NCBI RefSeq assembly: GCF_904848665.1
Contig: NZ_CAJHCQ010000007.1
Location: 310,001-374,000 of the forward strand
Reading direction: 5' to 3'
Source: Paraburkholderia hiiakae
GTDB lineage: Bacteria; Pseudomonadota; Gammaproteobacteria; Burkholderiales; Burkholderiaceae
DNA: 64,000 bases
The stretch's first letter is position 1, and every line of letters starts with the position of its first letter. The notes beneath the pieces were generated by a model, which saw nothing but the letters and a program-made list of their open reading frames with translations, was not told the DNA's origin and did no database searches. Below are positions 17,015-24,781 of the stretch, piece by piece. Position numbers and translations under genes: made by a program.

Positions 17015-17053
17015 AAAAAGGCCGTTCATACAATGGGATGAACGGCTTTTTCG
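17015..17053 (+). terminator. Terminator after clpX
   Basis: AAAAAGGCCGTTCAT (17015-17029) pairs with ATGAACGGCTTTTT (17038-17051) with one extra C on the left arm. Near-symmetrical A and T tracts flank the stem. Confidence 0.85.
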
Positions 17054-17115
17054 TTTATCTTGTGGTCGATGGCGCACTATTTTGGAGTCACTGAACTTTT
17101 CCCACACGCGCGAGG

Positions 17116-17143
17116 CTTGCAATCGGTATCTCAGGCCTCAATT
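17116..17143 (+). promoter_or_regulatory. Candidate sigma32 promoter of lon
   Basis: CTTGCAA (17116-17122), 13 bp, then CCTCAATT (17136-17143) resembles the heat-shock consensus CTTGAAA/CCCCATNT. It would give a leader of about 27 nt before the lon ATG. lon is a classical sigma32 gene. Confidence 0.45.
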
Positions 17144-17177
17144 ACCGAACAATTGATTCCACTCATGGGGAAATGAA

Positions 17178-19604
17178 ATGTCAGGAACCCAACTCCTCCC
17201 GCCGGAACGCACCACGCTCCCGCTGCTGCCGCTGCGAGACGTCGTAGTCTTCCCGCATATGGTGATTCCCCTTTTCGTGGGCCGACCGAAATCGATCAAG
17301 GCCCTCGAAGCGGCTATGGAAGGCGGCAAGCACATCATGCTCGTCGCCCAGAAAACTGCCGCGAAGGACGAGCCGACCGAAAAAGACATGTATGAAGTAG
17401 GGTGTATCGCCAACATCCTGCAAATGCTCAAGCTGCCCGACGGCACCGTGAAGGTGCTCGTGGAAGGCCTGCAGCGCGCGAAGACGCTTTCCATCGAAGA
17501 GCAGGAAACGCAGTTCTCGTGCGAAGTGATGCCGCTCGAGCCGGACCATGCCGACAGCGCCGAAACCGAAGCGCTGCGCCGTGCGATCGTCTCGCAGTTC
17601 GATCAGTACGTGAAGCTCAACAAGAAGATTCCGCCGGAGATCCTGACGTCGCTGTCGGGCATCGACGAAGCCGGTCGTCTTGCTGACACCATCGCCGCAC
17701 ATCTGCCGCTCAAGCTCGACCAGAAGCAGCACATCCTCGAGATGTTCCCGGTCGTGGAGCGTCTGGAGCACCTGCTCGCGCAACTCGAAGCCGAAATCGA
17801 CATTCTCCAGGTGGAGAAGCGTATTCGCGGCCGCGTGAAGCGCCAGATGGAAAAGAGCCAGCGCGAGTACTACCTGAACGAACAGGTCAAGGCGATCCAG
17901 AAGGAACTGGGCGAAGGCGAAGAGGGTGCCGATCTCGAGGAACTCGAGAAGCGCATCACGGCCGCGCGCATGCCGAAGGAAGCCAAGAAGAAGGCCGACG
18001 CCGAGCTCAAGAAGCTCAAGCTGATGTCGCCGATGTCGGCGGAAGCCACTGTCGTGCGTAACTACATCGACACGCTGATCGGCCTGCCGTGGCGCAAGAA
18101 GAGCAAGGTCAACAACGACCTCTCGAACGCGGAAGCCGTGCTTGACGAAGACCACTTCGGTCTCGAGAAAGTGAAGGAACGCATTCTCGAGTATCTCGCA
18201 GTGCAACAGCGTGTGGACAAGGTCAAGGCGCCGATCCTGTGCCTCGTTGGTCCTCCGGGCGTAGGCAAGACGTCGCTCGGCCAGTCGATTGCGCGCGCAA
18301 CGAATCGCAAGTTTGTGCGTATGGCGCTGGGCGGCGTGCGTGACGAAGCCGAAATCCGCGGCCACCGTCGTACGTACATTGGTTCGATGCCGGGCAAGAT
18401 TCTGCAAAGCCTGACCAAGGTCGGCGTGCGCAATCCGCTCTTCCTGCTCGACGAAGTCGACAAGATGGGCATGGATTTCCGCGGCGATCCGTCGTCGGCG
18501 CTGCTCGAAGTGCTCGATCCGGAACAGAACCACACGTTCGCCGACCACTACATCGAAGTCGATTTCGATCTCTCCGATGTGATGTTCGTCGCCACGTCGA
18601 ACTCGCTGAACATTCCGCCGCCGCTGCTCGACCGGATGGAAGTCATTCGCCTTTCGGGTTACACGGAAGACGAGAAGGTCAGCATTGCTCAGCGTTATCT
18701 CCTGCCCAAGCAGAAGAAGAACAACGGGCTGAAGCCTGGCGAGATCGAAGTGGCCGAAGGCGCGATCCGCGACATCATTCGCTACTACACGCGTGAAGCG
18801 GGTGTGCGTTCACTCGAGCGCGAAGTGTCGAAGATCTGCCGCAAGGTCGTGAAGATGCTGCTGCTGAAGAAGGCCGACAAGGCTGTCACGGTGGATAGCG
18901 CCAATCTCGACACCTTCCTCGGCGTGCGCAAGTACGACTTCGGTCTGGCCGCGAAGGAAAACCAGATCGGTCAGGTCACGGGCCTCGCGTGGACGGAAGT
19001 CGGCGGCGATCTGCTGACGATCGAAGCGGCGGTAATGCCCGGCAAGGGCAACGTGATCCGCACGGGTTCGCTCGGCGACGTCATGAAGGAATCGGTCGAA
19101 GCGGCACGCTCGGTGGTGCGTTCGCGTTCGCGTCGTCTTGGCATCAAGGACGAGGCGTTCGAGAAGCAGGACATCCACATTCACGTGCCCGAAGGCGCGA
19201 CGCCGAAGGACGGTCCGTCCGCCGGTGGTGCGATGACGACAGCGCTGGTGTCCGTGCTCACGGGGATTCCGGTGCGCGCCGATGTCGCGATGACGGGCGA
19301 GATCACGCTGCGCGGCGAAGTGCTGCCGATCGGCGGGCTGAAGGAGAAGCTGCTCGCGGCGCATCGCGGCGGCATCAAGCTCGTGCTGATCCCGGAAGAG
19401 AACGTCAAGGATCTCACTGAGATTCCGGACAACGTGAAGAACTCGATCGAGATCGTGCCGGTCCGCTGGATCGACAAGGTGCTCGAACTCGCGCTCGAAC
19501 GTGTGCCGCAGCCGCTGCCCGAAGAAGAAGTGAAGGCTGAGGACGCCAAGGCACCCGTGGCCGAATCGAAGGATGCCGGCGCGACGGAAGTCGTCAAGCA
19601 CTAA
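17178..19604 (+). CDS. lon: ATP-dependent protease Lon
   Basis: Hexameric AAA+ serine protease that degrades damaged and regulatory proteins. 808 aa. The N-terminal substrate domain starts TLPLLPLRDVVVFPHMVIPLF. Walker A is GPPGVGKTS at 358-366, and FLLDEVDKMG is Walker B. The C-terminal proteolytic domain carries catalytic Ser681 in KDGPSAGGAM and Lys724 in LKEKLLAA, spaced 43 residues as in E. coli Lon. The last 25 residues are a polar Ala/Glu/Lys tail. Start ATG 17178 fits the family. It is insulated by terminators on both sides and has a heat-shock-like promoter, so it is probably expressed independently of clpPX. Confidence 0.98.
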   Translation: MSGTQLLPPERTTLPLLPLRDVVVFPHMVIPLFVGRPKSIKALEAAMEGGKHIMLVAQKTAAKDEPTEKDMYEVGCIANILQMLKLPDGTVKVLVEGLQRAKTLSIEEQETQFSCEVMPLEPDHADSAETEALRRAIVSQFDQYVKLNKKIPPEILTSLSGIDEAGRLADTIAAHLPLKLDQKQHILEMFPVVERLEHLLAQLEAEIDILQVEKRIRGRVKRQMEKSQREYYLNEQVKAIQKELGEGEEGADLEELEKRITAARMPKEAKKKADAELKKLKLMSPMSAEATVVRNYIDTLIGLPWRKKSKVNNDLSNAEAVLDEDHFGLEKVKERILEYLAVQQRVDKVKAPILCLVGPPGVGKTSLGQSIARATNRKFVRMALGGVRDEAEIRGHRRTYIGSMPGKILQSLTKVGVRNPLFLLDEVDKMGMDFRGDPSSALLEVLDPEQNHTFADHYIEVDFDLSDVMFVATSNSLNIPPPLLDRMEVIRLSGYTEDEKVSIAQRYLLPKQKKNNGLKPGEIEVAEGAIRDIIRYYTREAGVRSLEREVSKICRKVVKMLLLKKADKAVTVDSANLDTFLGVRKYDFGLAAKENQIGQVTGLAWTEVGGDLLTIEAAVMPGKGNVIRTGSLGDVMKESVEAARSVVRSRSRRLGIKDEAFEKQDIHIHVPEGATPKDGPSAGGAMTTALVSVLTGIPVRADVAMTGEITLRGEVLPIGGLKEKLLAAHRGGIKLVLIPEENVKDLTEIPDNVKNSIEIVPVRWIDKVLELALERVPQPLPEEEVKAEDAKAPVAESKDAGATEVVKH

Positions 19605-19644
19605 GCCTTCAGCAAGGCGCTCCAGCGCAACGCATTACACCCCC

Positions 19645-19677
19645 AAAAAACCCGCGGCATGGTCCGCGGGTTTTTTT
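19645..19677 (+). terminator. Terminator after lon
   Basis: AAAAAACCCGCGG and CCGCGGGTTTTTTT form a 7-bp GC stem flanked by A and T tracts, with loop CATGGT. Confidence 0.92.
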
Positions 19678-19742
19678 ATGCGCGTCACGATCCTTGACGT
19701 TGTGATGACAACCAGCGGTCTTTTCCGCGATTTCCCACTTGT

Positions 19743-19784
19743 TCGAATAATCCCTCGAATATTCCTTCGAATCGCACGCCGAAT
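19743..19784. repeat. Four TCGAAT repeats at exact 12-bp steps before hupB
   Basis: TCGAAT begins at 19743, 19755 and 19767, and a fourth copy with one change (CCGAAT) begins at 19779. The array ends 16 bp before the -35 box of the hupB promoter. The first three are followed by AATCCC, ATTCCT and CGCACG. The position suggests regulator binding; no protein is assigned. Confidence 0.6.
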
Positions 19785-19799
19785 CAGGCTGAACCCCGC

Positions 19800-19828
19800 T
19801 TGACACGGTCCTTTCGGCCCCGTTAAAT
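19800..19828 (+). promoter_or_regulatory. Strong sigma70 promoter of hupB
   Basis: Consensus -35 TTGACA (19800-19805), 17 bp, then TTAAAT (19823-19828). This is the best sigma70 match I found in the window and would give a leader of about 80 nt for the HU gene. Confidence 0.75.
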
Positions 19829-19916
19829 GAGCGGTCCCCGCGCTATGCCGGGGACGTCTATCCAATAAGTTGAACTTCTTTCTTACGATTGCCCAAACAC
19901 ATTCTCGGGGGCTGGA

Positions 19917-20189
19917 ATGAATAAAACGGAACTGATCGACCATATCGCGCAACAAGCCGACATTTCGAAAGCGGCTGCGGGACGCGCACTCGACGCCGTG
20001 ATCGGCGGCGTCAAAGGGACGCTCAAGAAGGGCGGTTCGGTCACGCTCGTCGGCTTCGGCACGTTTGCCGTCGGCAAGCGCACGGCGCGCACGGGCCGCA
20101 ATCCGCGCACTGGCGACGCGATCAAGATCAAGGCGGCGAAGGTGCCCAAATTTAGGCCTGGTAAAGCGCTGAAGGATGCGCTAAACTAG
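19917..20189 (+). CDS. hupB: DNA-binding protein HU-beta
   Basis: Histone-like nucleoid protein that bends DNA as a dimer. 90 aa, the standard HU length. It starts MNKTELIDHIAQQADISKAAAG, carries the core GSVTLVGFGTFAVGKRTARTGRNPRTGD with the DNA-intercalating Pro in RNPRTG, and ends KFRPGKALKDALN. The ATG is preceded by GGGGGCTGG, a weak Shine-Dalgarno. It follows lon, as in many proteobacteria, behind its own strong promoter and a repeat array. No terminator separates it from tRNA-Val, which begins 61 bp further on, so readthrough into the tRNAs is possible. Confidence 0.97.
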   Translation: MNKTELIDHIAQQADISKAAAGRALDAVIGGVKGTLKKGGSVTLVGFGTFAVGKRTARTGRNPRTGDAIKIKAAKVPKFRPGKALKDALN

Positions 20190-20249
20190 CGGGCTCGCTA
20201 CCTGAGAAGGTGGCGCAGCAGAAGTCGCGGTACAGGAAAGCATGAAGCT

Positions 20250-20325
20250 GGGTGCTTAGCTCAGTTGGTAGAGCGGCGCCCTTACAAGGCGTAGGTCGGG
20301 AGTTCGAGCCTCTCAGCACCCACCA
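20250..20325 (+). tRNA. tRNA-Val (anticodon UAC)
   Basis: 76 nt with encoded CCA. Acceptor GGGTGCT pairs with AGCACCC, the anticodon loop CTTACAA gives TAC, and the T loop is GTTCGAGCC. Confidence 0.97.
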
Positions 20326-20387
20326 CAGCTTCAGTTCCGGTACCTCGCGCAGCGAGTGTGGAAACACAAAAGCGCGCAAAACCGCAC

Positions 20388-20464
20388 GGAGCGGTAGTTC
20401 AGTTGGTTAGAATACCGGCCTGTCACGCCGGGGGTCGCGGGTTCGAGTCCCGTCCGCTCCGCCA
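20388..20464 (+). tRNA. tRNA-Asp (anticodon GUC)
   Basis: 77 nt with encoded CCA. Acceptor GGAGCGG pairs with CCGCTCC, the anticodon stem CCGGC/GCCGG encloses CTGTCAC giving GTC, and the T loop is GTTCGAGTC. It lies 62 bp after tRNA-Val, so they are likely one transcript. Confidence 0.97.
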
Positions 20465-20480
20465 AGGATATCTCGACAAG

Positions 20481-20506
20481 AAGGCGAACTCCGGTTCGCC
20501 TTTTTT
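20481..20506 (+). terminator. Terminator after tRNA-Asp
   Basis: GGCGAAC and GTTCGCC with loop TCCG, followed by TTTTTT. It separates the tRNA transcript from ppiD. Confidence 0.9.
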
Positions 20507-20567
20507 GTTGGCCGCTGTTGTAATATCGGGCGTTCCATTTTTTGGCGCCCTCAACGTCTGGTCACGC

Positions 20568-22514
20568 ATGCTCGACTTTTTCCGCAATCACAAACGCCTG
20601 ATGATGTTCATGCTGCTCCTGGTCATCCTGCCAGGGCTGGGCTTCGTCGGTATTCAAGGTTTCCGCGGCTTCTTCGATGAAAGCGCGAACGTCGCAAGCG
20701 TCAACGGCCACAAGATCACGCGTGTCGAATACGACAACGCTGCGCGCCAGCAGCTCGACCAGGCCCGCCAGGTACTGGGCGCGCAATTCGACGCGAGCAT
20801 GTTCGACACGCCCCAGCACCGCAAGGACATCCTCGACGGACTGATCCAGCAGCGCGTGCTCGTGGACGAAACGCAGCGCCTGCACCTCACCGCCTCCGAC
20901 GACGCCGTGCGCCGCGCGCTGCTCTCCGACCCGGTGATCTCGTCGCTCAAGAATCCTGACGGCTCGATCAATCTCGACCAGTACAAGCAGCTGCTCGCCA
21001 TGCAGGGCATGACGCCTGAGCAGTACGACGAGCGCGTGCGCTATAGCCTCGCCATGCAGCAATTGCCGGCGTCGATCATCAGCAGCGCGTTCACGCCGAA
21101 GGCGCTCGCGCAGCAGCTCACTGGCCTCTCGGAGCAGCAGCGCGAGGTACAGGGCCAGGCGTTCCACGCGAGCGACTATGCAACCAAGGTCCAGCCGACC
21201 GACGCGCAACTGCAGGCGTACTACGACGCGAACAAGAACGCTTTTGCCACGCCGGCCACGGCGCAGATCCAGTATCTCGTGCTCTCGGCGGCTACGGTGG
21301 CCGCCGGCGTGCAGCCGAGCGACGCCGATCTCAAGAAGTACTACGACGACAACATCGCGCACTATCGCACGCAGGAAGAAGTGCGCGCGAGCCACATCCT
21401 GATCACGGTGCCGAAGGACGCGAGCGCCGACGTGCGCAACGCCGCGAAGCAAAAGGCCGAATCGATCCTCGCCGAAGTCAAGGCGCATCCGGATCAGTTC
21501 GCGCAGATTGCGCAGAAGGAATCGCAGGACCCGGGTTCGGCCTCGAAGGGTGGCGACCTCGGTTACTTCGGCCCCGGCATGATCGCGGGCGGTAAAGCGT
21601 TCGACGACGCGGTCTTCAAGCTCAAGAAAGACGAGATCAGCGACGTGATCCAGTCGGACTTCGGCTATCACATCGTCAAGGTCACGGACCTGAAGCCGGC
21701 GGTCACGAAACCGTTCGACGACGTAAAGGCGCAGATCACGAACGACGTGAAGGCCCAGCAGGCCGCGAAGCTGCTCGCCGATACGAGCGACGGCTTCACG
21801 TCGCTGGTCTACGAGCAGGCCAAGAGCCTGCAGCCGGCCGCGGACAAGTACAAGCTGACGATCCAGACGGCCACGGTCACGCCGAAGCCGAATGCAACGC
21901 TCCCGCCGGATAGTCCGCTGAACAACCAGAAGTTCCTCGACGCCGTATTCGCGAGCGACTCGGTGAATCAGCACAACAACACCCAGGCAATCGACGTTGG
22001 CAACAACACGCTGGTCTCTGCGCACGTGACGAACTACCAGCCGGCAGCGGTGCCTGCGTTCGCCGCAGTCAAGGATGCCGTGCGCCAGAAGGTGGTCGCG
22101 CAGCAGGCCGCCGACATGGCGCGCAAGGACGGCGAGGCCAAGCTTGCGGAACTGCAGAAGTCCAAGTCGACCGATGGCTTCTCGTCGGCGCTCAAGGTTT
22201 CGCGTAACGACGCCCAAGGTCTGCCGCCCAGCGCGCTCTCCGCGGTCTTCAAGGCCGATTCGCAGAAGCTGCCGGCCTACGTGGGCGTGGACCTCGGCAA
22301 CGACGGCTATGCGATCTACCGCGTGAACAGCGTGACCAACGGTGCGGCCGCTGAAGGCCCGCGTCTGGCCGCCGCACAGCAGCAGCTTGCCCAGGTGGGC
22401 GGCCAGTCGCAGGTGCAGGCGTATCTCGACGCACTGCGCGAGCGCTCGAAGGTCAAGCTCTACGGCTCGCTCGGTTCGGCCAGCCAGTCCGGCGACGGCG
22501 ACAGCGGTCAGTAA
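20568..22514 (+). CDS. ppiD: Periplasmic folding chaperone PpiD (SurA/parvulin type)
   Basis: A membrane-anchored periplasmic chaperone at the Sec translocon that helps newly exported proteins fold. 648 aa. One N-terminal membrane helix (MMFMLLLVILPGLGFVG) is followed by a SurA-like chaperone region and a parvulin domain at about 275-370 (VRASHILITVPKDAS through GGDLGYFGPGMI to GYHIVKV). A long C-terminal periplasmic region follows. ATG 20568 places the anchor at the N-terminus as in other PpiD proteins; the frame is open upstream through tRNA-Asp, but that part is not coding. It follows lon-hupB, the same order as in E. coli, where ppiD also follows hupB. Confidence 0.94.
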   Translation: MLDFFRNHKRLMMFMLLLVILPGLGFVGIQGFRGFFDESANVASVNGHKITRVEYDNAARQQLDQARQVLGAQFDASMFDTPQHRKDILDGLIQQRVLVDETQRLHLTASDDAVRRALLSDPVISSLKNPDGSINLDQYKQLLAMQGMTPEQYDERVRYSLAMQQLPASIISSAFTPKALAQQLTGLSEQQREVQGQAFHASDYATKVQPTDAQLQAYYDANKNAFATPATAQIQYLVLSAATVAAGVQPSDADLKKYYDDNIAHYRTQEEVRASHILITVPKDASADVRNAAKQKAESILAEVKAHPDQFAQIAQKESQDPGSASKGGDLGYFGPGMIAGGKAFDDAVFKLKKDEISDVIQSDFGYHIVKVTDLKPAVTKPFDDVKAQITNDVKAQQAAKLLADTSDGFTSLVYEQAKSLQPAADKYKLTIQTATVTPKPNATLPPDSPLNNQKFLDAVFASDSVNQHNNTQAIDVGNNTLVSAHVTNYQPAAVPAFAAVKDAVRQKVVAQQAADMARKDGEAKLAELQKSKSTDGFSSALKVSRNDAQGLPPSALSAVFKADSQKLPAYVGVDLGNDGYAIYRVNSVTNGAAAEGPRLAAAQQQLAQVGGQSQVQAYLDALRERSKVKLYGSLGSASQSGDGDSGQ

Positions 22515-22553
22515 GCACGACCGCGTATCCGACCGCCGGCGTCCAGCGCCGCA

Positions 22554-22588
22554 GAAAAAAAGCCCCGCGAAACATCGCGGGGCTTTTG
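22554..22588 (+). terminator. Bidirectional terminator between ppiD and the lipoprotein gene
   Basis: AAAAAAAGCCCCGCGA and TCGCGGGGCTTTT with loop AACA. It serves the convergent genes ending at 22514 and 22608. Confidence 0.9.
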
Positions 22589-22607
22589 CGTTCTGGCGAG
22601 CGCAAAA

Positions 22608-22955
22608 TCAGAGGCAGGCGTTGATGTCGCTGGTGGCGTCTGCGCCCGTGCCGCCGCCGGAGCGGAAGCCGACCCACGTCTTCGCGCTGGCGCTCCACGC
22701 CGGGCGCACCGTTGCCGCCGCGCCGTTAGGCGGCTGCTGGCCAGGGACGTAGACGTCGACAGCCTGGCCGTTGGCGAGCACGGACTGCGAGACGACTTGC
22801 TGCTGCGACTTATCGGCCCATTTTTGCGCGATGCATTGAGCAACCGTCGCAGGCGGTTGCTGGCTGGTGCCGACGGACTGTGCTCCGCTCGGCATTGGCT
22901 GATTGGCGCAGGCAGCAAGTGCTGCCGTAACGACAATGAGAGGTAAATATTTCAC
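22608..22955 (-). CDS. Small outer-envelope lipoprotein, unknown function
   Basis: 115 aa. The N-terminus MKYLPLIVVTAALAACANQ is a lipoprotein signal with lipobox LAAC and lipidated Cys16; Ala at +2 predicts outer-membrane sorting. The mature part has a Gln/Pro-rich linker and then a globular-looking region with Trp residues (AQKWADKSQQQVV, TVRPAWSASAKTWVGFRSGG) and two further cysteines that could form a disulphide. I do not recognise a catalytic domain. It has its own terminator and about 215 bp of sequence before it, so it is probably monocistronic. Confidence 0.8.
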   Translation of the reverse strand: MKYLPLIVVTAALAACANQPMPSGAQSVGTSQQPPATVAQCIAQKWADKSQQQVVSQSVLANGQAVDVYVPGQQPPNGAAATVRPAWSASAKTWVGFRSGGGTGADATSDINACL

Positions 22956-23170
22956 GCTTCTTCGCTCCAGTCAGGGTCGGTCGGATTCAGACAACGAGGC
23001 CTTTCGGGCTCGCGTGTCTGATACAAAAGGTGGCCAATGGCGAGGCACGGTTACCCGCCGCCACGCCGCCTGAGGCGAAAAGGCGAAAGCGGCTTTAACG
23101 CGCCACAAGGGAGGGGCCCTTCGACAGGGCCGCCCGGTGAGGACGTCGGCACGTTTGCCCGGTTGCCGCC

Positions 23171-23968
23171 TCAGCGCCGTGTGCCGTTGTCTAGCAGCGG
23201 CTTGAGCGTTGGCCACACATTGTCGAGGAGCAATGGCTGTGCCTGCTGGACAGGATGGATCTGATCGGCCTGGAAGAGTTCGGGCTTGTCGGCGAGGCCG
23301 GCGAGCAGGAAGGGCACGAGCGGCACGTTCAGTTCCTTCGCAAGCCGTTCGTAGATAGCGTGGAAATCGCGCGTGTAGTCAGGCCCATAGTTGGGCGGCA
23401 CGTACATGCCGACGAGCACGGGCTTCGCGCCGCCCTTGCGGATCTGCGCGACGATGGCGCGCAGATTGCTCTCGGTGGTCGACAGCGGCACGCCGCGCAG
23501 CGCGTCGTTCGCGCCCAGTTCGACAATCACGATCGAGGGCTTGATGCGCTGCATGACAAGCGGCAGGCGCGTGAGTCCGCCGCTTGTCGTGTCCCCGCTG
23601 ATGCTCGCATTCGCAACGTTATAATCGATCCGCTCGCTGGTCAGGCGCTGGCGCAGCAGGGCCACCCAGCCTGTATCGCGAGGCAGGCCGTATTCGGCGG
23701 AAAGGCTGTCGCCGAGCACGACGATGTTCGGTTTTGCCGTGGCGGCGGGATTCGTCGCCGCGTGGTCGGTGGGCGCGGGCGTGGCCGCGAGAGCGGGGCC
23801 GTTCATGCCAAATGATGTGCCAAACAAGGCAGCGGCAGTTAAGGTAGCAATCGAAGCAGATGCGGAGGGAAACCCGGAGGCAAACGCGCTGAAGCGGGAC
23901 CCAATGCGGGAAAAGGCGGCGCGCCGCGCGGCGCGCTTCTGGTTCACGGCTAACCTGTGCGTCATCAT
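23171..23968 (-). CDS. tesA: SGNH/GDSL esterase, TesA-like (arylesterase/thioesterase I)
   Basis: A periplasmic SGNH hydrolase with esterase, thioesterase or lysophospholipase activity, as TesA in E. coli. 265 aa with a long N-terminal region containing a signal peptide that ends near ALAATP (residue 63). Catalytic Ser88 lies in VVLGDSLSAEYG. Block II Gly is in ASISGDTTSGG, the Asn in LGANDALRG, and Asp235 and His238 in ADQIHP complete the triad. The start may be ATG 23968 or 23965; with either, only 6-9 bp separate it from the divergent ABC ATPase start. The tesA/ybbA head-to-head pair also exists in E. coli, supporting the assignment. Confidence 0.9.
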   Translation of the reverse strand: MMTHRLAVNQKRAARRAAFSRIGSRFSAFASGFPSASASIATLTAAALFGTSFGMNGPALAATPAPTDHAATNPAATAKPNIVVLGDSLSAEYGLPRDTGWVALLRQRLTSERIDYNVANASISGDTTSGGLTRLPLVMQRIKPSIVIVELGANDALRGVPLSTTESNLRAIVAQIRKGGAKPVLVGMYVPPNYGPDYTRDFHAIYERLAKELNVPLVPFLLAGLADKPELFQADQIHPVQQAQPLLLDNVWPTLKPLLDNGTRR

Positions 23969-23974
23969 GTGCGA

Positions 23975-24715
23975 ATGAATAGCGATCCAGTCATCGACGT
24001 ACGGGGTTTGAGCAAGCGGGTTACCGACGCCACCGGCGAGCTAACGATTCTCGACGGCATCGACCTCACCGTGCAGGCGGGCGGGAGCGTCGCGATCGTC
24101 GGCGCTTCCGGTTCCGGCAAGTCGACGCTGCTCGGCCTGCTGGCTGGCCTCGACAGCGCGAGCGCGGGTTCTGTGCGCCTGCTCGGCCATGAGCTTACCG
24201 GTATGGCCGAAGACCAGCGCGCGGCACTGCGCAACGGCTCGGTGGGCTTCGTATTCCAGTCTTTCCAGCTGATGCCGCATCTCACCGCGTTGGAGAACGT
24301 CGCGCTGCCGCTCGAACTGCAGGGCGGCATGTCGACGCGTGATGCTTTCGCCCGTGCGCGCGCGCTGCTCGAGCGCGTGGGTCTTGCCGAGCGCACGGGC
24401 CACTATCCGAAGCTGCTCTCGGGCGGCGAGCAGCAGCGCGTGGCGCTCGCCCGCGCGTTCGTGACGCGCCCGGCTGTGCTGTTTGCCGACGAGCCCACCG
24501 GCAGCCTCGACGCCGCCACGGGCCACGCCGTCATCGACCTGATGTTCGAACTCAATCGCGCCAACGGGGCGACGCTCGTGCTCGTCACCCACGATGTCGA
24601 TCTTGCGCAGCGTTGCGACGCGATCATCACAATCGAAGCGGGCCACCGCGTGGCCAACGCGCCGCATGGCGCGGCGGCTTCGCGCAACGCGAGCAATGTC
24701 GAAGCCGGGCGCTAG
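23975..24715 (+). CDS. ABC transporter ATP-binding protein, YbbA/LolD-like
   Basis: 246 aa ATPase of the MacB/LolD class that normally powers an FtsX-type permease. Walker A is GASGSGKST (43-51), the signature LSGGEQQR, Walker B VLFADEPTGSLD and the H-loop VLVTHD are all intact. E. coli YbbA is encoded divergently from tesA and is followed by the permease gene ybbP. Here the next gene is convergent pgi and no permease occurs in the window. ATG 23975 (MNSDPVIDVRGL) is chosen; a GTG at 23957 would overlap the tesA start. The partner and substrate are unknown. Confidence 0.9.
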   Translation: MNSDPVIDVRGLSKRVTDATGELTILDGIDLTVQAGGSVAIVGASGSGKSTLLGLLAGLDSASAGSVRLLGHELTGMAEDQRAALRNGSVGFVFQSFQLMPHLTALENVALPLELQGGMSTRDAFARARALLERVGLAERTGHYPKLLSGGEQQRVALARAFVTRPAVLFADEPTGSLDAATGHAVIDLMFELNRANGATLVLVTHDVDLAQRCDAIITIEAGHRVANAPHGAAASRNASNVEAGR

Positions 24716-24743
24716 TGCGCGGGCAACCAGCGAACCCATAAAC

Positions 24744-24768
24744 GGCGTGCGCACCTCATGCGCACGCC
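24744..24768. terminator. Hairpin between convergent ABC ATPase and pgi genes
   Basis: GGCGTGCGCA and TGCGCACGCC form a perfect 10-bp stem with loop CCTCA. There is no T-tract on either side, so intrinsic termination would be weak. Confidence 0.45.
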
Positions 24769-24781
24769 AGATCTGCGCAAT

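Noticed and set aside
20358..20567. An N-terminal extension of PpiD running through tRNA-Asp
   Set aside because: The frame is open by chance. The family N-terminus with its membrane anchor starts at 20568, and a tRNA and a terminator occupy the extension.
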